A stretch of 64,000 nt of DNA from contig NZ_JACOGF010000010.1 of assembly GCF_014284335.1 (NCBI RefSeq), forward strand, positions 124,001 to 188,000, given 5' to 3'. This stretch comes from Undibacterium hunanense. Its GTDB lineage: Bacteria > Pseudomonadota > Gammaproteobacteria > Burkholderiales > Burkholderiaceae_D. A program made the position numbers and the translations under genes. Below are positions 1 to 8,910 of the stretch, piece after piece. Numbering within the stretch: position 1 is the stretch's first letter; every line of letters begins with the position of its first letter. Below the pieces are notes generated by a model. That model saw only the letters and a list, made by a program, of their open reading frames with translations. It did not search any database and was not told the origin of the DNA.

Positions 1-1
1 A

Positions 2-1171
2 TTCCCCATGCATGCTCACGCTGAAGACAACTCTCCACCACAAGGCTCACTGGTCATCATAGGCGGTGCCCTGCGGGTAGACAATGCCGTGGTCTGGCAG
101 CGCATCGTGCAACAGGCCGGTGGCAAAGGTGCAAAAATTGCCGTCATACCGGCGGCAGCCGGCAATCCGGAACGGTCTGGTGCTGCCACGGCTGCGGCAC
201 TGAACCAGAACGGTGCCCAGGCCTTTGTGATTCCCCTGTCAGTCAAGCATCCACAATTCAAACCACAGGATATCGTCAACGATGCGGGATGGCTGGCAAA
301 ACTGAAGGATGCCAGCGGTGTATATTTCACCGGTGGTGACCAGGGTCGCATCGTGCAGGCACTGGTCAAACCTGATGGCAGCAAGACAGCCATGCTGGAA
401 GCCATCTGGTCCATCTATCAGCGTGGTGGCGTCATCGCAGGCAGCAGTGCCGGTGCTGCCATCATGAGTACCACCATGTTCTATGATGCCAAACCGGTGC
501 TGCCCACATTGAAGCTGGGCGTCACTGACGGCAAGGAAATTGCGGCAGGCCTGGGCTTCATCGGTCCTGATGTATTCATCGACCAGCACCTGATCATTCG
601 TGGCCGCTTTGCCCGCATGTTGCCGGTCATGCTGAAGAAGAATTACAAGCTGGGCCTGGGTGTGGATGAAAATACCGCCATGGTCGTCAGCAACCAGGGG
701 GAAGTCGAAGTTATTGGTTACAAGGGTGCCATTCTGTTTGATCTGGCAGAAGCAAGCACCGACAGCAGCCAGAAAAATTTCAACATCAGCAATGCCCGTA
801 TCAGCTATCTGGACCGCGGCGATCGTTTCAATTTGCGCAGCAAGACGCTGACACCTTCGGCGGATAAACTGCAGGGCAAGCTCAATCCAGCCCAGACTTA
901 CAATACCGACCAGCGCTTTTACGCTGATATCCTGGCCAATACCGTGGTTACTGACCTGATGTTTCATTTAATCGACAGCAAACAGCAACGCGCCATTGGC
1001 CTGGCCTTTGGCATGGATGACCAGCCCGAACTGGGTTTTGAATTCAGCTTCAGCAAGGTAGCAGAAAGCCAGGGCTACTTTTCAGCATCGTCAGGCGCCG
1101 AGGCTTACACGGTGCATAAGCTGCGTCTGGATATACGGCCAGTCAAAATGCAGTTACCCCTGTATAAATAA
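2..1171 (+). CDS. Cyanophycinase, exported, 5' end cut by window edge
   Basis: Peptidase family S51 serine hydrolase that cleaves cyanophycin (multi-L-arginyl-poly-L-aspartate) to beta-Asp-Arg dipeptides. The frame is open through the left edge, and the first visible residues read F-P-M-H-A-H-A-E-D, which looks like the end of a signal peptide (cleavage after AHA). The ATG at 8 is therefore probably internal and the protein exported. Counting from that ATG, the family landmarks are GGDQ at residues 109-112 and the nucleophile elbow GSSAGA around Ser147, followed by a DQH segment near the metal/substrate pocket. At 387 visible residues it is longer than cytoplasmic cyanophycinases, as expected of the extracellular type. 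No cyanophycin synthetase is in the window, so it may act on environmental polymer. Product call is strong; the true start lies outside the window. Confidence 0.9.
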   Translation, partial: FPMHAHAEDNSPPQGSLVIIGGALRVDNAVVWQRIVQQAGGKGAKIAVIPAAAGNPERSGAATAAALNQNGAQAFVIPLSVKHPQFKPQDIVNDAGWLAKLKDASGVYFTGGDQGRIVQALVKPDGSKTAMLEAIWSIYQRGGVIAGSSAGAAIMSTTMFYDAKPVLPTLKLGVTDGKEIAAGLGFIGPDVFIDQHLIIRGRFARMLPVMLKKNYKLGLGVDENTAMVVSNQGEVEVIGYKGAILFDLAEASTDSSQKNFNISNARISYLDRGDRFNLRSKTLTPSADKLQGKLNPAQTYNTDQRFYADILANTVVTDLMFHLIDSKQQRAIGLAFGMDDQPELGFEFSFSKVAESQGYFSASSGAEAYTVHKLRLDIRPVKMQLPLYK

Positions 1172-1192
1172 CTAAATAACTGAAATGCAGGT

Positions 1193-1221
1193 AAAAGGAT
1201 GGTCATCTGCGCCGTCCTTTT
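1193..1221 (+). terminator. Hairpin terminator after cyanophycinase gene
   Basis: Stem 1193-1202 (AAAAGGATGG) pairs with 1212-1221 (CCGTCCTTTT) through one G-U wobble and ends in a short T run. It sits 22 bases past the cyanophycinase stop. Confidence 0.6.
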
Positions 1222-1222
1222 A

Positions 1223-1587
1223 TAGTGCCTTTGTAGCTATTTCTTTACAGCTCGGTTTTAGATTGGCTACGGCAGGTTCATAGTTCTTTTACCGTCCTCG
1301 TTACAGCCAGCCTCCCGGACTGCCGCATCAGAACAACACCCTCACACCATTTTGTCGCTTGTTTGCCTGTTCTTCACCCTATGCGGGGCGTGCTTCACAT
1401 ACAATAAAACTGCAGCACTGAACGTCCCTTGCACATTGTGTGCAGGCCCCAGGCTGCATCATTCATCAGATAATACAGATCCAGCCATCGGCGTATCGGC
1501 GTAAGCGAAAAGCCAGAGATGATCAGGCAAGCTTTCTGGCTAGCATATGCACAGCTGTTGCGCTGCATAACCCAGTGAGACCACACC
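1223..1587. other. Intergenic region upstream of chemoreceptor gene
   Basis: About 365 bases without a convincing gene. Short frames here are not supported by a ribosome binding site or protein-like composition. It should hold the chemoreceptor promoter, but I could not find a clear sigma-28 or sigma-70 pair. Confidence 0.5.
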
Positions 1588-3201
1588 ATGAAACTCAGTA
1601 CCCGCATCATTCTGCTGTGCGCCATCACCCTCTTCGGTATCTCCATCATATCCGTCATTTCACTGTACTCCCTGCGTCAAAGCATGCTGAAAGAACGCAA
1701 GGAACAGATTTCCAATATGGTAGAAATGGCCTACGCCGCCATGGAAAAAGCCCATGCGCTGGAACAGGCGGGCAAACTGACGCGTGATGATGCGCAAAAA
1801 CAGGCCAAGCTGGCAATTTCCAGCTTCCACAAAGATGAAATGTATTTCTTTGTGCGTGGCTACAATGACGATTTGCTGCTGGTACACCCCAAAGCCTCAC
1901 GTATTGGTGTCCCCCAAAAGGATATGAAAGAATCCGGTGACCGCTATCGGGCCTCACTGGCAAACAGCGCCATCGGTATCGTACAGGCACCCGGCACACG
2001 CCCAGGTGTTGAAGCACCAGTCGATAAAATCTATGCAGTGAAAAGATTTACCCCCTGGGAATGGCTGGTGGGCACCGGCACCTACATTGATGATATCAAT
2101 GAGTCGTTCTGGCAGCAGGCCGGCATACTGCTGGGTGTGGGCTGCATCATGATGGCCATGGTAGGCGTCATAGCCTGGCGCATCACACGGGCCATTCTGG
2201 GTCAGTTGGGTGGCGAACCAGCCTATGCAGCTGAAGTCGTCGGCCATATTGCCGAAGGCGACCTGACCACCGACATCAGCCTCAGGCACAATGATGAATC
2301 CAGCCTGCTGTTCGCAATCAAGAGCATGCGCGACAAGCTGGCCGCAGTCGTCAGTGAAGTGCGCACAGGTTCTGAATCGATTGCGACAGCCTCGGGGGAA
2401 ATTGCCTCGGGCAATCTGGATTTGTCTAACCGTACCGAGCAACAGGCTGGCGCACTGGAAGAAACTTCATCCACCATGGAAGAACTGACTTCCACCGTCA
2501 AACAGAATGCCGACAATGCCCGCCAGGCCAACCAACTGGCGATTTCTGCGTCTGAAGTGGCAACCCAGGGTGGCAGCGTGGTGGGTAAAGTAGTGGCCAC
2601 CATGGGTTCCATCAATGAATCATCGAAAAAAATTGTCGACATCATCAGCGTGATTGACGGCATTGCCTTCCAGACCAATATTCTGGCATTGAATGCAGCA
2701 GTAGAAGCCGCACGCGCCGGTGAACAGGGGCGCGGCTTTGCCGTAGTCGCCAGCGAAGTGCGCAACCTGGCGCAACGTTCGGCCTCGGCAGCCAAAGAAA
2801 TCAAAACCCTGATAGACAGTTCGGCCGAAAAAGTGGAAGAAGGCGGCAAGCTGGTCGCCATTGCCGGTTCCACCATGGATGAAGTGGTCGCCAGCGTCAG
2901 GCGCGTGACCGACATCGTGGCAGAAATTGCCTCGGCCAGCCAGGAACAAAGCTCGGGCATAGAACAGGTCAATCATGCCATCGTTGACATGGACAATATG
3001 ACGCAGCAAAATGCCGCGCTGGTCGAACAGGCATCGGCTGCTGCCCAGGCCATGAATGAACAGGCGGCTGCACTGGCGCAGGTAGTGAATATTTTCAAGG
3101 TGCAGCAGGCCAGCATTGCACCACAGGTCAGCCGGGCCAACATCCGCCCAGCGCAGCCAGGTCAGCCAAGCCAATCAAACCAGCCGCGCCGGCTACGCTA
3201 A
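1588..3201 (+). CDS. Methyl-accepting chemotaxis protein with single Cache sensor domain
   Basis: Inner-membrane chemoreceptor. Residues about 7-29 form TM1. Residues about 35-180 are a periplasmic single-Cache (sCache_2) ligand-binding domain, with the typical strings [15 protein letters not shown] and [16 protein letters not shown]2 lies at about 188-212, then HAMP, then a long cytoplasmic coiled coil carrying the invariant hairpin tip [19 protein letters not shown], where CheA/CheW dock. The C-terminus is Gln/Pro/Arg rich and lacks an NWETF-like CheR/CheB tether. The length (537 residues) is normal. Ligand unknown: sCache_2 domains often bind small carboxylates, but nothing here shows which. 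The gene ends 14 bases from the convergent 528-residue unknown gene. A second, solo protein with the same sensor fold lies at 5688-6149. Confidence 0.95.
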   Translation: MKLSTRIILLCAITLFGISIISVISLYSLRQSMLKERKEQISNMVEMAYAAMEKAHALEQAGKLTRDDAQKQAKLAISSFHKDEMYFFVRGYNDDLLLVHPKASRIGVPQKDMKESGDRYRASLANSAIGIVQAPGTRPGVEAPVDKIYAVKRFTPWEWLVGTGTYIDDINESFWQQAGILLGVGCIMMAMVGVIAWRITRAILGQLGGEPAYAAEVVGHIAEGDLTTDISLRHNDESSLLFAIKSMRDKLAAVVSEVRTGSESIATASGEIASGNLDLSNRTEQQAGALEETSSTMEELTSTVKQNADNARQANQLAISASEVATQGGSVVGKVVATMGSINESSKKIVDIISVIDGIAFQTNILALNAAVEAARAGEQGRGFAVVASEVRNLAQRSASAAKEIKTLIDSSAEKVEEGGKLVAIAGSTMDEVVASVRRVTDIVAEIASASQEQSSGIEQVNHAIVDMDNMTQQNAALVEQASAAAQAMNEQAAALAQVVNIFKVQQASIAPQVSRANIRPAQPGQPSQSNQPRRLR

Positions 3202-3215
3202 ATCAGTGATCAGGA

Positions 3216-4802
3216 TCAACTGTCGGGGAAGATTTTCCCGCTTAATGCGGCAATGATGCGCTGGCGCTGTAAAGCCTGTTCACTTGCCGTATTGTTGAGA
3301 CCTGAACCGACTGCAAAATCAATGACTGTCGATTGCTTGTCCGGTGAATTTTTGGTATCCACCAGCTTACCCAATTCGTAACTGGATATGGATAGATTGC
3401 GGTCATGGCTTTTTTCCAGGCGCGCACTATTCAGTTGATTTTTTTCAAAGCCGATCGTCAGTTTGCTGCTCTCATGATCGTCCACCTTGATATAGCGATA
3501 ATTTTGCGAATTCTTGCTCTCGTCCAGCACCGGCTTTTTGCCTGACTTCAATTCCAGATGAAAAGCTGCACTCAGGCTTGATTCCAGGTTCTGACTGATT
3601 TTCCCGCTCGCCTGATGGCCTTCCTGCGTGGTCTTCTGGCTGGTCTGGAAATTGAAATAATCACTTTCCTGTAAACGCATCGGATTCGGCGAAGTTGTCA
3701 CGCCTTTGATTTTTGCGTCAAAGTCTGCCAACCCGGTTAACAGGGAACTGGCACCCACATCCCAAAAAGATGGCGCTTTCGCAGGCACCAGATTTCCCAC
3801 GCTACTGTCTTCGTCAGTGGTATTGATTTTCTGCATGGCAGAAAACGCGTCCTTATACATCGATACCAGTCCTTCATCCGCATTGCCGCGCTTGGCTGCG
3901 CTGTCGATTTGCGTCAGGAATTGCTGGATAGCCTTGTTTCTTTGCGCTGCATTCCCCTTCAGTCCAGGGTTGTCGTGACTGACATCAATATCAACAACAC
4001 CGCTAGCCGATGTCAGCTTGAGCTGGTGATGAGACTGATCAATACTGAAATCAAGTTGACGATCGCCTGCATTGATATTCAGTTTCAGCGAGTTGACCAC
4101 AGATGTGTCAAAGCCCGACAATGCGTCAAGGTTGATCTTTTTATCAGTGAAATAACTTTGTGCTGCGGCCTCCAGGCCCGTCGCCAACTTTTCCAGCGCC
4201 TTGCCATCCGCCTCACTCAATTCTGCATCACTGCTGGCTTCAACGCTCAATCCACTGGCATTGCTTTTGATGGACAAGGTAACGCTGCGGCCCGAAGCCA
4301 GTTTCACAGTCAGCCCCAGGCTTTGATCAGGGCGGTCACGCAAGTCATTCAAACTGACCTGGCCTGCCTGGGCCACGGCTTTGCTGTCCGCACCTGCATC
4401 CAGAGATGTCGCAATGTATGCCTGTTTGACGTCTGCGCCCGTAGTTTGCAAGCGCTCTATCAGGCCTGAAGCAAGTCCATTGAAGCGCCCTGCTGTGGTT
4501 GTCGTTGCAATGGCATTTTGTTCCAGCAGGTAACTGAAATGATCGTCGCTCTTGTTTTCCCACCATTGCGATGGTGCAGTACTGGCAGTGGCACTGGCGG
4601 AAGCCGCACCGGACTGCGTATAAGTCTGGCTTGCAGATTCAGTACGCGATGTCCGTAAATTGACCTGATAAGAAGCTGCTGTAGAAATAGCCGGCACAGT
4701 GGCAGTATTCACTGCACCAGCCTGACTGCTCACATCCTGCGTCCGGCTGACATTCGATGATGTCGTTGCCGCCGCATTCAAACCTGCAATAGTAGTCGAC
4801 AT
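3216..4802 (-). CDS. Unrecognised 528-residue protein
   Basis: I do not recognise this family. The first ~75 residues are rich in Ser, Thr, Ala and Gln with no hydrophobic signal peptide. A WWENKSDDHFSYLL segment follows, then a long region with alternating polar/hydrophobic strands (for example LGLTVKLASGRSVTLSIKS and LKLNINAGDRQLDFSID), which suggests a beta-rich fold. The C-terminal third is Lys/Ser rich and ends near QALQRQRIIAALSGKIFPDS. There are no transmembrane segments and no visible catalytic motif. The disordered Ser/Thr/Ala N-terminus without a cleavable signal would fit a substrate of a flagellar or other non-Sec export route, but that is only inference. It is transcribed alone, convergent with the chemoreceptor gene and downstream of the solo TonB-domain gene, from which a terminator separates it. 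Confidence 0.75.
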   Translation of the reverse strand: MSTTIAGLNAAATTSSNVSRTQDVSSQAGAVNTATVPAISTAASYQVNLRTSRTESASQTYTQSGAASASATASTAPSQWWENKSDDHFSYLLEQNAIATTTTAGRFNGLASGLIERLQTTGADVKQAYIATSLDAGADSKAVAQAGQVSLNDLRDRPDQSLGLTVKLASGRSVTLSIKSNASGLSVEASSDAELSEADGKALEKLATGLEAAAQSYFTDKKINLDALSGFDTSVVNSLKLNINAGDRQLDFSIDQSHHQLKLTSASGVVDIDVSHDNPGLKGNAAQRNKAIQQFLTQIDSAAKRGNADEGLVSMYKDAFSAMQKINTTDEDSSVGNLVPAKAPSFWDVGASSLLTGLADFDAKIKGVTTSPNPMRLQESDYFNFQTSQKTTQEGHQASGKISQNLESSLSAAFHLELKSGKKPVLDESKNSQNYRYIKVDDHESSKLTIGFEKNQLNSARLEKSHDRNLSISSYELGKLVDTKNSPDKQSTVIDFAVGSGLNNTASEQALQRQRIIAALSGKIFPDS

Positions 4803-4932
4803 GGTTTACCAGCATCCCTCAAATTAATTCTTGCCTTATCTTTAAGTACGTAACGGCAAGACTTCCTGTTTCTTTAGCGCATGGCGCTGCAATGATTCGA
4901 TCTGTCCACTACCACTATGTGCCGGGCACATA

Positions 4933-4963
4933 AAAAAAGAGATGCACATGGCATCTCTTTTTT
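4933..4963 (-). terminator. Rho-independent terminator of the solo TonB-domain gene
   Basis: Perfect 13-bp stem (AAAAAAGAGATGC at 4933-4945 with GCATCTCTTTTTT at 4951-4963), 5-base loop, and A/T runs on both sides, so it can work in both directions. On the minus strand it closes the 5002-5337 gene before the 3216-4802 gene begins. Confidence 0.85.
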
Positions 4964-5001
4964 CGTCTTGCTGATCAAGCCGATCAGCAAAAAATCAGCT
5001 A

Positions 5002-5337
5002 TTAAGACAGATTCCAGACATATTCCAGCTTGGTCCAGGCTTGCTGAGGCTTGCCGTCTTTTGCACCTGGTTTGAATTTGCAGGAAGAGTAAATTTTCTG
5101 TGTTGCCTTGTCCAGCGCCTTGGAACCGCTGGATTTTTCGACTTTGGAATCCACAACGGCGCCATCAGGGCCAACCAGAATCGACAATACCACGGTGCCG
5201 CTTTCTTCATTCATCAAAGCAGATTTTGGATAAACTGGTTTTTCGCATGTTTGTTTATCAACTGAAGGGGCGATTTCGTTGGCAGAAACAGACACAAAGG
5301 AAGCGAGCAGCGCTACAGCTAAAATGATTTTTTTCAT
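5002..5337 (-). CDS. Stand-alone periplasmic TonB C-terminal-domain protein
   Basis: A 111-residue protein made of a signal peptide (MKKIILAVALLASFVSVSAN, cleavage about residue 19-20) and one TonB C-terminal domain. It has no transmembrane anchor and no proline-rich spacer, so it cannot be driven by ExbB/ExbD like a normal TonB. Visible domain strings are YPKSALMNEESGTVVLSILV, GPDGAVVDSKVEKSSGSKAL and the terminal AWTKLEYVWNL. These match the end of the TonB encoded at 29630-30301 (PQQTWTKVQYVWKLE) closely, including the shared DGKPQQ.WTK..YVW..L tail, so the two are paralogues within the same TonB-CTD subgroup. Two cysteines flank the domain (TCEKPVYP and SSCKFKPG) at the same places as in that TonB and may form a disulfide. 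The role is unknown; it could modulate TonB-receptor contact or bind another periplasmic partner. Confidence 0.85.
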   Translation of the reverse strand: MKKIILAVALLASFVSVSANEIAPSVDKQTCEKPVYPKSALMNEESGTVVLSILVGPDGAVVDSKVEKSSGSKALDKATQKIYSSCKFKPGAKDGKPQQAWTKLEYVWNLS

Positions 5338-5687
5338 GGAAGTCGATGATAAATAAAGGATTTTTTAAAAAAGAGGAAATGCCGAAAATTGCCACATAGA
5401 AACACGAAGCGTATTTTACTGCATATTTTTTCCGCATAGCAACATATTTCTGTAAATCATCTTTTCGTGATCAGCATATTGAGCAAACGCATGAAAACTT
5501 CGCTTTGGCAGATTTCTGCTAACCCGACCTGATGAGCTGCATTTGCCGCGCTGCAATAACAAGAATGTGAACAATATCAACGCCTGATGAAACATTTTGC
5601 CTTTTTGAATAATTTCCGCTAGCCTCAATTCATGCCACACAGTCTGGCTACTGGTTTATACAAGACACAAATTCAGGGAGAGATAAA
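5338..5687. other. Intergenic region between divergent 5002-5337 and 5688-6149 genes
   Basis: About 350 AT-rich bases that must hold two divergent promoters. A 74-codon minus frame (5416-5640) lacks a ribosome binding site and protein-like composition and is not called. No operator was recognised. Confidence 0.4.
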
Positions 5688-6149
5688 ATGAAATTCTTGA
5701 AATTACTTGCCACTTTAACCACTTCATTATTCTTCATTCAGTTCCAACCCGCTTATGCCGAAGACAATCCCGCCGATGCCGTTGCCATGGTAGAAAAAGG
5801 CCTTGCCTACATGCAAAAAAATGGCAAGGACGCCCTGGCGCAAGAAATAAACAATAAAAATCCTGAATTCATCAATGGTTCCATCTACCTTGATATGCGT
5901 GGCATGGATGGCGCCATCATCGCCCACCCCGTCAATCCCAAGCTGATAGGCAAAAACATGCTGGACCTGCCGGATGCCGATGGTAAATACTACCGCAAGG
6001 ACATACTCACACTGGCCAAGACCAAAGGCAAAGGCTGGGTCGATTATCGCTATAACAATCCGGTCTCCAAACAGATAGAAAACAAGACCACCTATATTTT
6101 CCGCAGCAATGACGTGATACTGGAAGCGGGGATTTATAAAGGCAAATAA
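5688..6149 (+). CDS. Solo periplasmic Cache-domain protein
   Basis: 153 residues: a signal peptide ending AYA-ED (about residue 24), then a single sCache_2-type domain and nothing else. The start has a good ribosome binding site (GGGAGAG, 5 bases before ATG). Domain landmarks are IYLDMRGMDGAIIAHPVNPK, LIGKNMLDLPDADGKYYRKD and WVDYRYNNPVSKQIENKTTY, the pattern seen in Cache sensors of chemoreceptors and kinases, including the chemoreceptor at 1588-3201. With no membrane segment or output domain it must act as a soluble ligand-binding protein, perhaps presenting ligand to a membrane receptor. It lies 215 bases before the GGDEF-EAL gene, from which a terminator separates it. Ligand unknown. Confidence 0.85.
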   Translation: MKFLKLLATLTTSLFFIQFQPAYAEDNPADAVAMVEKGLAYMQKNGKDALAQEINNKNPEFINGSIYLDMRGMDGAIIAHPVNPKLIGKNMLDLPDADGKYYRKDILTLAKTKGKGWVDYRYNNPVSKQIENKTTYIFRSNDVILEAGIYKGK

Positions 6150-6176
6150 TCTGCACGCTCTGTAAAATTTAAACTC

Positions 6177-6213
6177 AAAGGTATTGGCTAAAAATTTTAG
6201 CGATACCTTTTTT
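6177..6213 (+). terminator. Terminator after solo Cache gene
   Basis: Outer stem AAAGGTAT (6177-6184) pairs with ATACCTTT (6203-6210), and an inner stem GCTAAAA/TTTTAGC continues it. The hairpin ends in six T residues (6208-6213). Confidence 0.8.
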
Positions 6214-6364
6214 AATATCTACAGACTAGGTACTGATCAATAAAAGAGTATCGACCCCGTACAGTTTTCCAGATGCTTTGTGCGTCATCGTACAGACGCT
6301 GGTAAACAGGTCTTGTAACTTGCCATGTATTCAATAATGAATGGCATGGCAAAGGAACAGACCA

Positions 6365-8482
6365 ATGGCGCAGCGAATTCTCATTATCACCAACGATCTG
6401 ACTGACAGTATTTCACTACAGAATGCACTGCGCGAAACCAGCGACGGGCCTTACGAGGTGCTGACGGCAGTCAGCATGTCTGAAGCCATTGACCAATTGC
6501 GCAAACACAAGATGGATGCGATATTGGCAGACCTGTATCTGCCTGATAGCGAAGGCATGGTCACCTTCAATACCTTGTTCGCCAATGCGCCACAAACACC
6601 TATTCTCATCCTGTGCGGTGACGATGAAACACTGGCCAGCGAGGCAGTCAAATCAGGTGCCAAGGCTTATCTGACCAAGAATCACCTGGCCACTTATCTG
6701 GTGGCACAGTCTGTGCGCAATGTCATACAGCGCAGAGCTGCAGAAGAGTCCATCTACATCGATAAGGTGCGGGCAGAAATCACCCTTAACTCCATCAGTG
6801 ATGCCGTCATCGGCACTGATATGGCAGGTAATGTTGATTATTTGAATGTCGCGGCAGAACATATGACCATGTGGAGCAGAGAAGAAGCACGCGGCCAGCC
6901 GATTACCACCGTGATGCCCATCATACATAGCGAAAGCAGGCTGGAAAAAGACAATCCGGTGGCGATGGTATTGCAACAGGACAGGGCAACAACCCTGACA
7001 CCCGGAACCATACTCGTGCGGCGTGATGGCAGCGAAGTAGCCATTGAAGATTCCACCGCCCCCATACACGATTCGGCAGGCAATATTGCCGGTGCGGTCA
7101 TGGTGTTTCATGACATTACCGATGCCAAGGCCATGGCGGTAAAAATGGCACACCTGGCACAGCATGATTTTCTCACCAATTTACCTAACCGCGCCCTGCT
7201 GAATGATCGCATCGCACAGGCAATTGGTCTGGCAAAACGGCGCGGCAGTTTTCTGGCCATTCTGTTCATGGACCTGGATAATTTCAAGCATATCAATGAT
7301 TCACTGGGGCACGCCACGGGCGACAAACTGTTGCAATCAGTGACAGAACGCCTGAGCGCATGTGTGCGCAGCTCTGACACCGTCAGCCGTCAGGGTGGAG
7401 ATGAATTCGTGATCCTCGTCACCGACGACAAATCCGCAGAGAGTGTGGCCCAAACTGCCGAGAAATTATTGAAGTCCCTGGCAACGCCCCACCATATCAA
7501 TAAACATGAACTGCATGTCACCTCCAGCATAGGTATCAGTGTCTATCCGTCTGATGGTATCGATGCAGAAACCCTGATCAAGAATGCCGATACAGCCATG
7601 TACCAGGCCAAGGACAAGGGTCGTAATAACTATCAGTTTTTCAAACCCGAAATGAATGTACGTGCCGTAGAACGCCAGGTGATTGAAGCCAATCTGCGTG
7701 TTGCGCTGGTACGCCATGAATTTTTCTTGCACTATCAACCCAAGATCAACCTGAAAACCGGCGAAATCACCGGGGCTGAAGCCTTGCTGCGCTGGCAGCA
7801 TCCACAATGGGGCATGGTACCGCCTATACGCTTTATCGGCATTGCCGAGGACTGTGGCGTCATTGTGCCTATTGGTCGCTGGGTGCTGCGCGAAGCCTGT
7901 GCACAGACCAGGTATTGGCAGGATAGTGGCCTGGACATTGCCACCATTTCGGTGAATATTTCAGCCGTTGAATTTCGCCGTCAGGATTTTGTGGCAGCGG
8001 TAAATACAATACTGGTGGAAACCGGCCTGCCCCCTACCTGCCTGCAACTGGAAATTACCGAAAGTGTCTTGATGCGCAACGCAGAAGGCAGTATCGCCAT
8101 CCTTGAACAATTAAAAAACATGGGCATACAATTGGCAATCGATGATTTCGGTACCGGCTATTCCAGTCTCAGCTACCTGAACCAGTTCCCCATCGACGTC
8201 CTCAAAATTGACCAGTCATTTGTACAGGACATAGGCTATAACAAAACCGATAGTGATGGCATCATCGTCAGTGCCGTTATCGCGATGGGAAATAGCCTGA
8301 AACAAAAAGTCATCGCAGAAGGCGTGGAAGAGCAAGAGCAACTATCTTTTCTCAAGGACCAGCATTGCGAAGAAGGACAAGGCTATATTTTCAGCAGACC
8401 CGTGGGGGCCGAGCAATTCGAGAAACTATTGCGCCAAAGGGTAATGACCCAGATAGCAGATGTTGCCGTTTTCCCAAATTAA
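6365..8482 (+). CDS. Response-regulator/PAS/GGDEF/EAL cyclic-di-GMP protein
   Basis: Soluble protein of 705 residues. Domain order: receiver (about 1-120; phospho-acceptor Asp in DAILADLYLPDSEG, conserved Lys in YLTKNHL), PAS (about 140-255), diguanylate cyclase GGDEF (about 265-425; active site RQGGDEFVIL intact) and phosphodiesterase EAL (about 440-690; GAEALLRWQHP, LEITES, DDFGTGYSSLSYL and KIDQSFV all intact). Both output domains keep their signatures, so it may both make and degrade c-di-GMP. The acidic pair at the receiver N-terminus is N-D instead of D-D. I start at the ATG at 6365 because AAAGGAA lies 8 bases upstream; an in-frame ATG at 6341 would add eight residues without a binding site. 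No cognate histidine kinase is adjacent, so phospho-input comes from elsewhere. Confidence 0.93.
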   Translation: MAQRILIITNDLTDSISLQNALRETSDGPYEVLTAVSMSEAIDQLRKHKMDAILADLYLPDSEGMVTFNTLFANAPQTPILILCGDDETLASEAVKSGAKAYLTKNHLATYLVAQSVRNVIQRRAAEESIYIDKVRAEITLNSISDAVIGTDMAGNVDYLNVAAEHMTMWSREEARGQPITTVMPIIHSESRLEKDNPVAMVLQQDRATTLTPGTILVRRDGSEVAIEDSTAPIHDSAGNIAGAVMVFHDITDAKAMAVKMAHLAQHDFLTNLPNRALLNDRIAQAIGLAKRRGSFLAILFMDLDNFKHINDSLGHATGDKLLQSVTERLSACVRSSDTVSRQGGDEFVILVTDDKSAESVAQTAEKLLKSLATPHHINKHELHVTSSIGISVYPSDGIDAETLIKNADTAMYQAKDKGRNNYQFFKPEMNVRAVERQVIEANLRVALVRHEFFLHYQPKINLKTGEITGAEALLRWQHPQWGMVPPIRFIGIAEDCGVIVPIGRWVLREACAQTRYWQDSGLDIATISVNISAVEFRRQDFVAAVNTILVETGLPPTCLQLEITESVLMRNAEGSIAILEQLKNMGIQLAIDDFGTGYSSLSYLNQFPIDVLKIDQSFVQDIGYNKTDSDGIIVSAVIAMGNSLKQKVIAEGVEEQEQLSFLKDQHCEEGQGYIFSRPVGAEQFEKLLRQRVMTQIADVAVFPN

Positions 8483-8573
8483 ATAACAAGAACCGATCCA
8501 CATCGTAAATGAAAAATATTTACGTAAAAAGATATGGAGTAAAGTACTAAAATTTTAGAACTCAGGTGATAAC

Positions 8574-8819
8574 TTGAAAATTTATGGCTATAAAAATACA
8601 GAACTTCTTCCGGAAGAAATAATACCTGATGAATTAGCGGAAATTACCCTGCTGGCCTCGGTTGAAGAACTAAGAAAGATCGCAAGTTTCATGCTTTCTG
8701 CTGCTGATGAAATAGAAAGCAAGGGATCAAAATGGGAACATAGGCATTTATCGGACTTTGACAAACGCTTTAATGAAGCGCCACATTTCGTTATATATAA
8801 CCCAAACACAGGCAGCTAA
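8574..8819 (+). CDS. Small Imm32-like immunity protein, orphan
   Basis: An 81-residue acidic protein, start TTG at 8574 with CAGGTGAT 4 bases upstream. The pattern ITLLASVEELRKIASFMLSA followed by HRHLSDF and an ending FVIYNPN resembles the Imm32 immunity family of polymorphic toxin systems (hydrophobic strand, helix EELRKIASFML, then H-x-H-L-SDF and a short strand with terminal NP). No toxin, VgrG/Hcp, CdiA or Rhs gene is nearby: upstream is the c-di-GMP protein, downstream the convergent glycine operon. Such orphan immunity genes are common in Proteobacteria and may protect against toxins of neighbours. The family assignment is by eye and moderately secure; the coding call is stronger. Confidence 0.65.
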   Translation: MKIYGYKNTELLPEEIIPDELAEITLLASVEELRKIASFMLSAADEIESKGSKWEHRHLSDFDKRFNEAPHFVIYNPNTGS

Positions 8820-8853
8820 AGCACTTTAGATCTCACCTATCCCAACTTGGCAA

Positions 8854-8889
8854 AAAAAAACGGACATGCAAACACATGTCCGTTTTTTT
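8854..8889. terminator. Bidirectional terminator between Imm32-like gene and gcvP
   Basis: Perfect 15-bp stem (8854-8868 with 8875-8889, core CGGACATG/CATGTCCG), 6-base loop, with A7 and T7 runs on the two sides. It serves both convergent genes. Confidence 0.9.
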
Positions 8890-8910
8890 CAAGCCAAAAC
8901 TACCACAAGC

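Noticed and set aside
239..967. 242-codon minus frame opposite the cyanophycinase gene
   Set aside because: It lies wholly antisense to a gene with clear S51 motifs and has no recognisable protein pattern or binding site.
5416..5640. 74-codon minus frame between the solo TonB-domain and solo Cache genes
   Set aside because: No binding site and an irregular mix of residues; it occupies a divergent promoter region.
8854..8889. Strong hairpin considered as an attachment site or small RNA
   Set aside because: Its A/T tails and position between convergent genes make it a standard bidirectional terminator.
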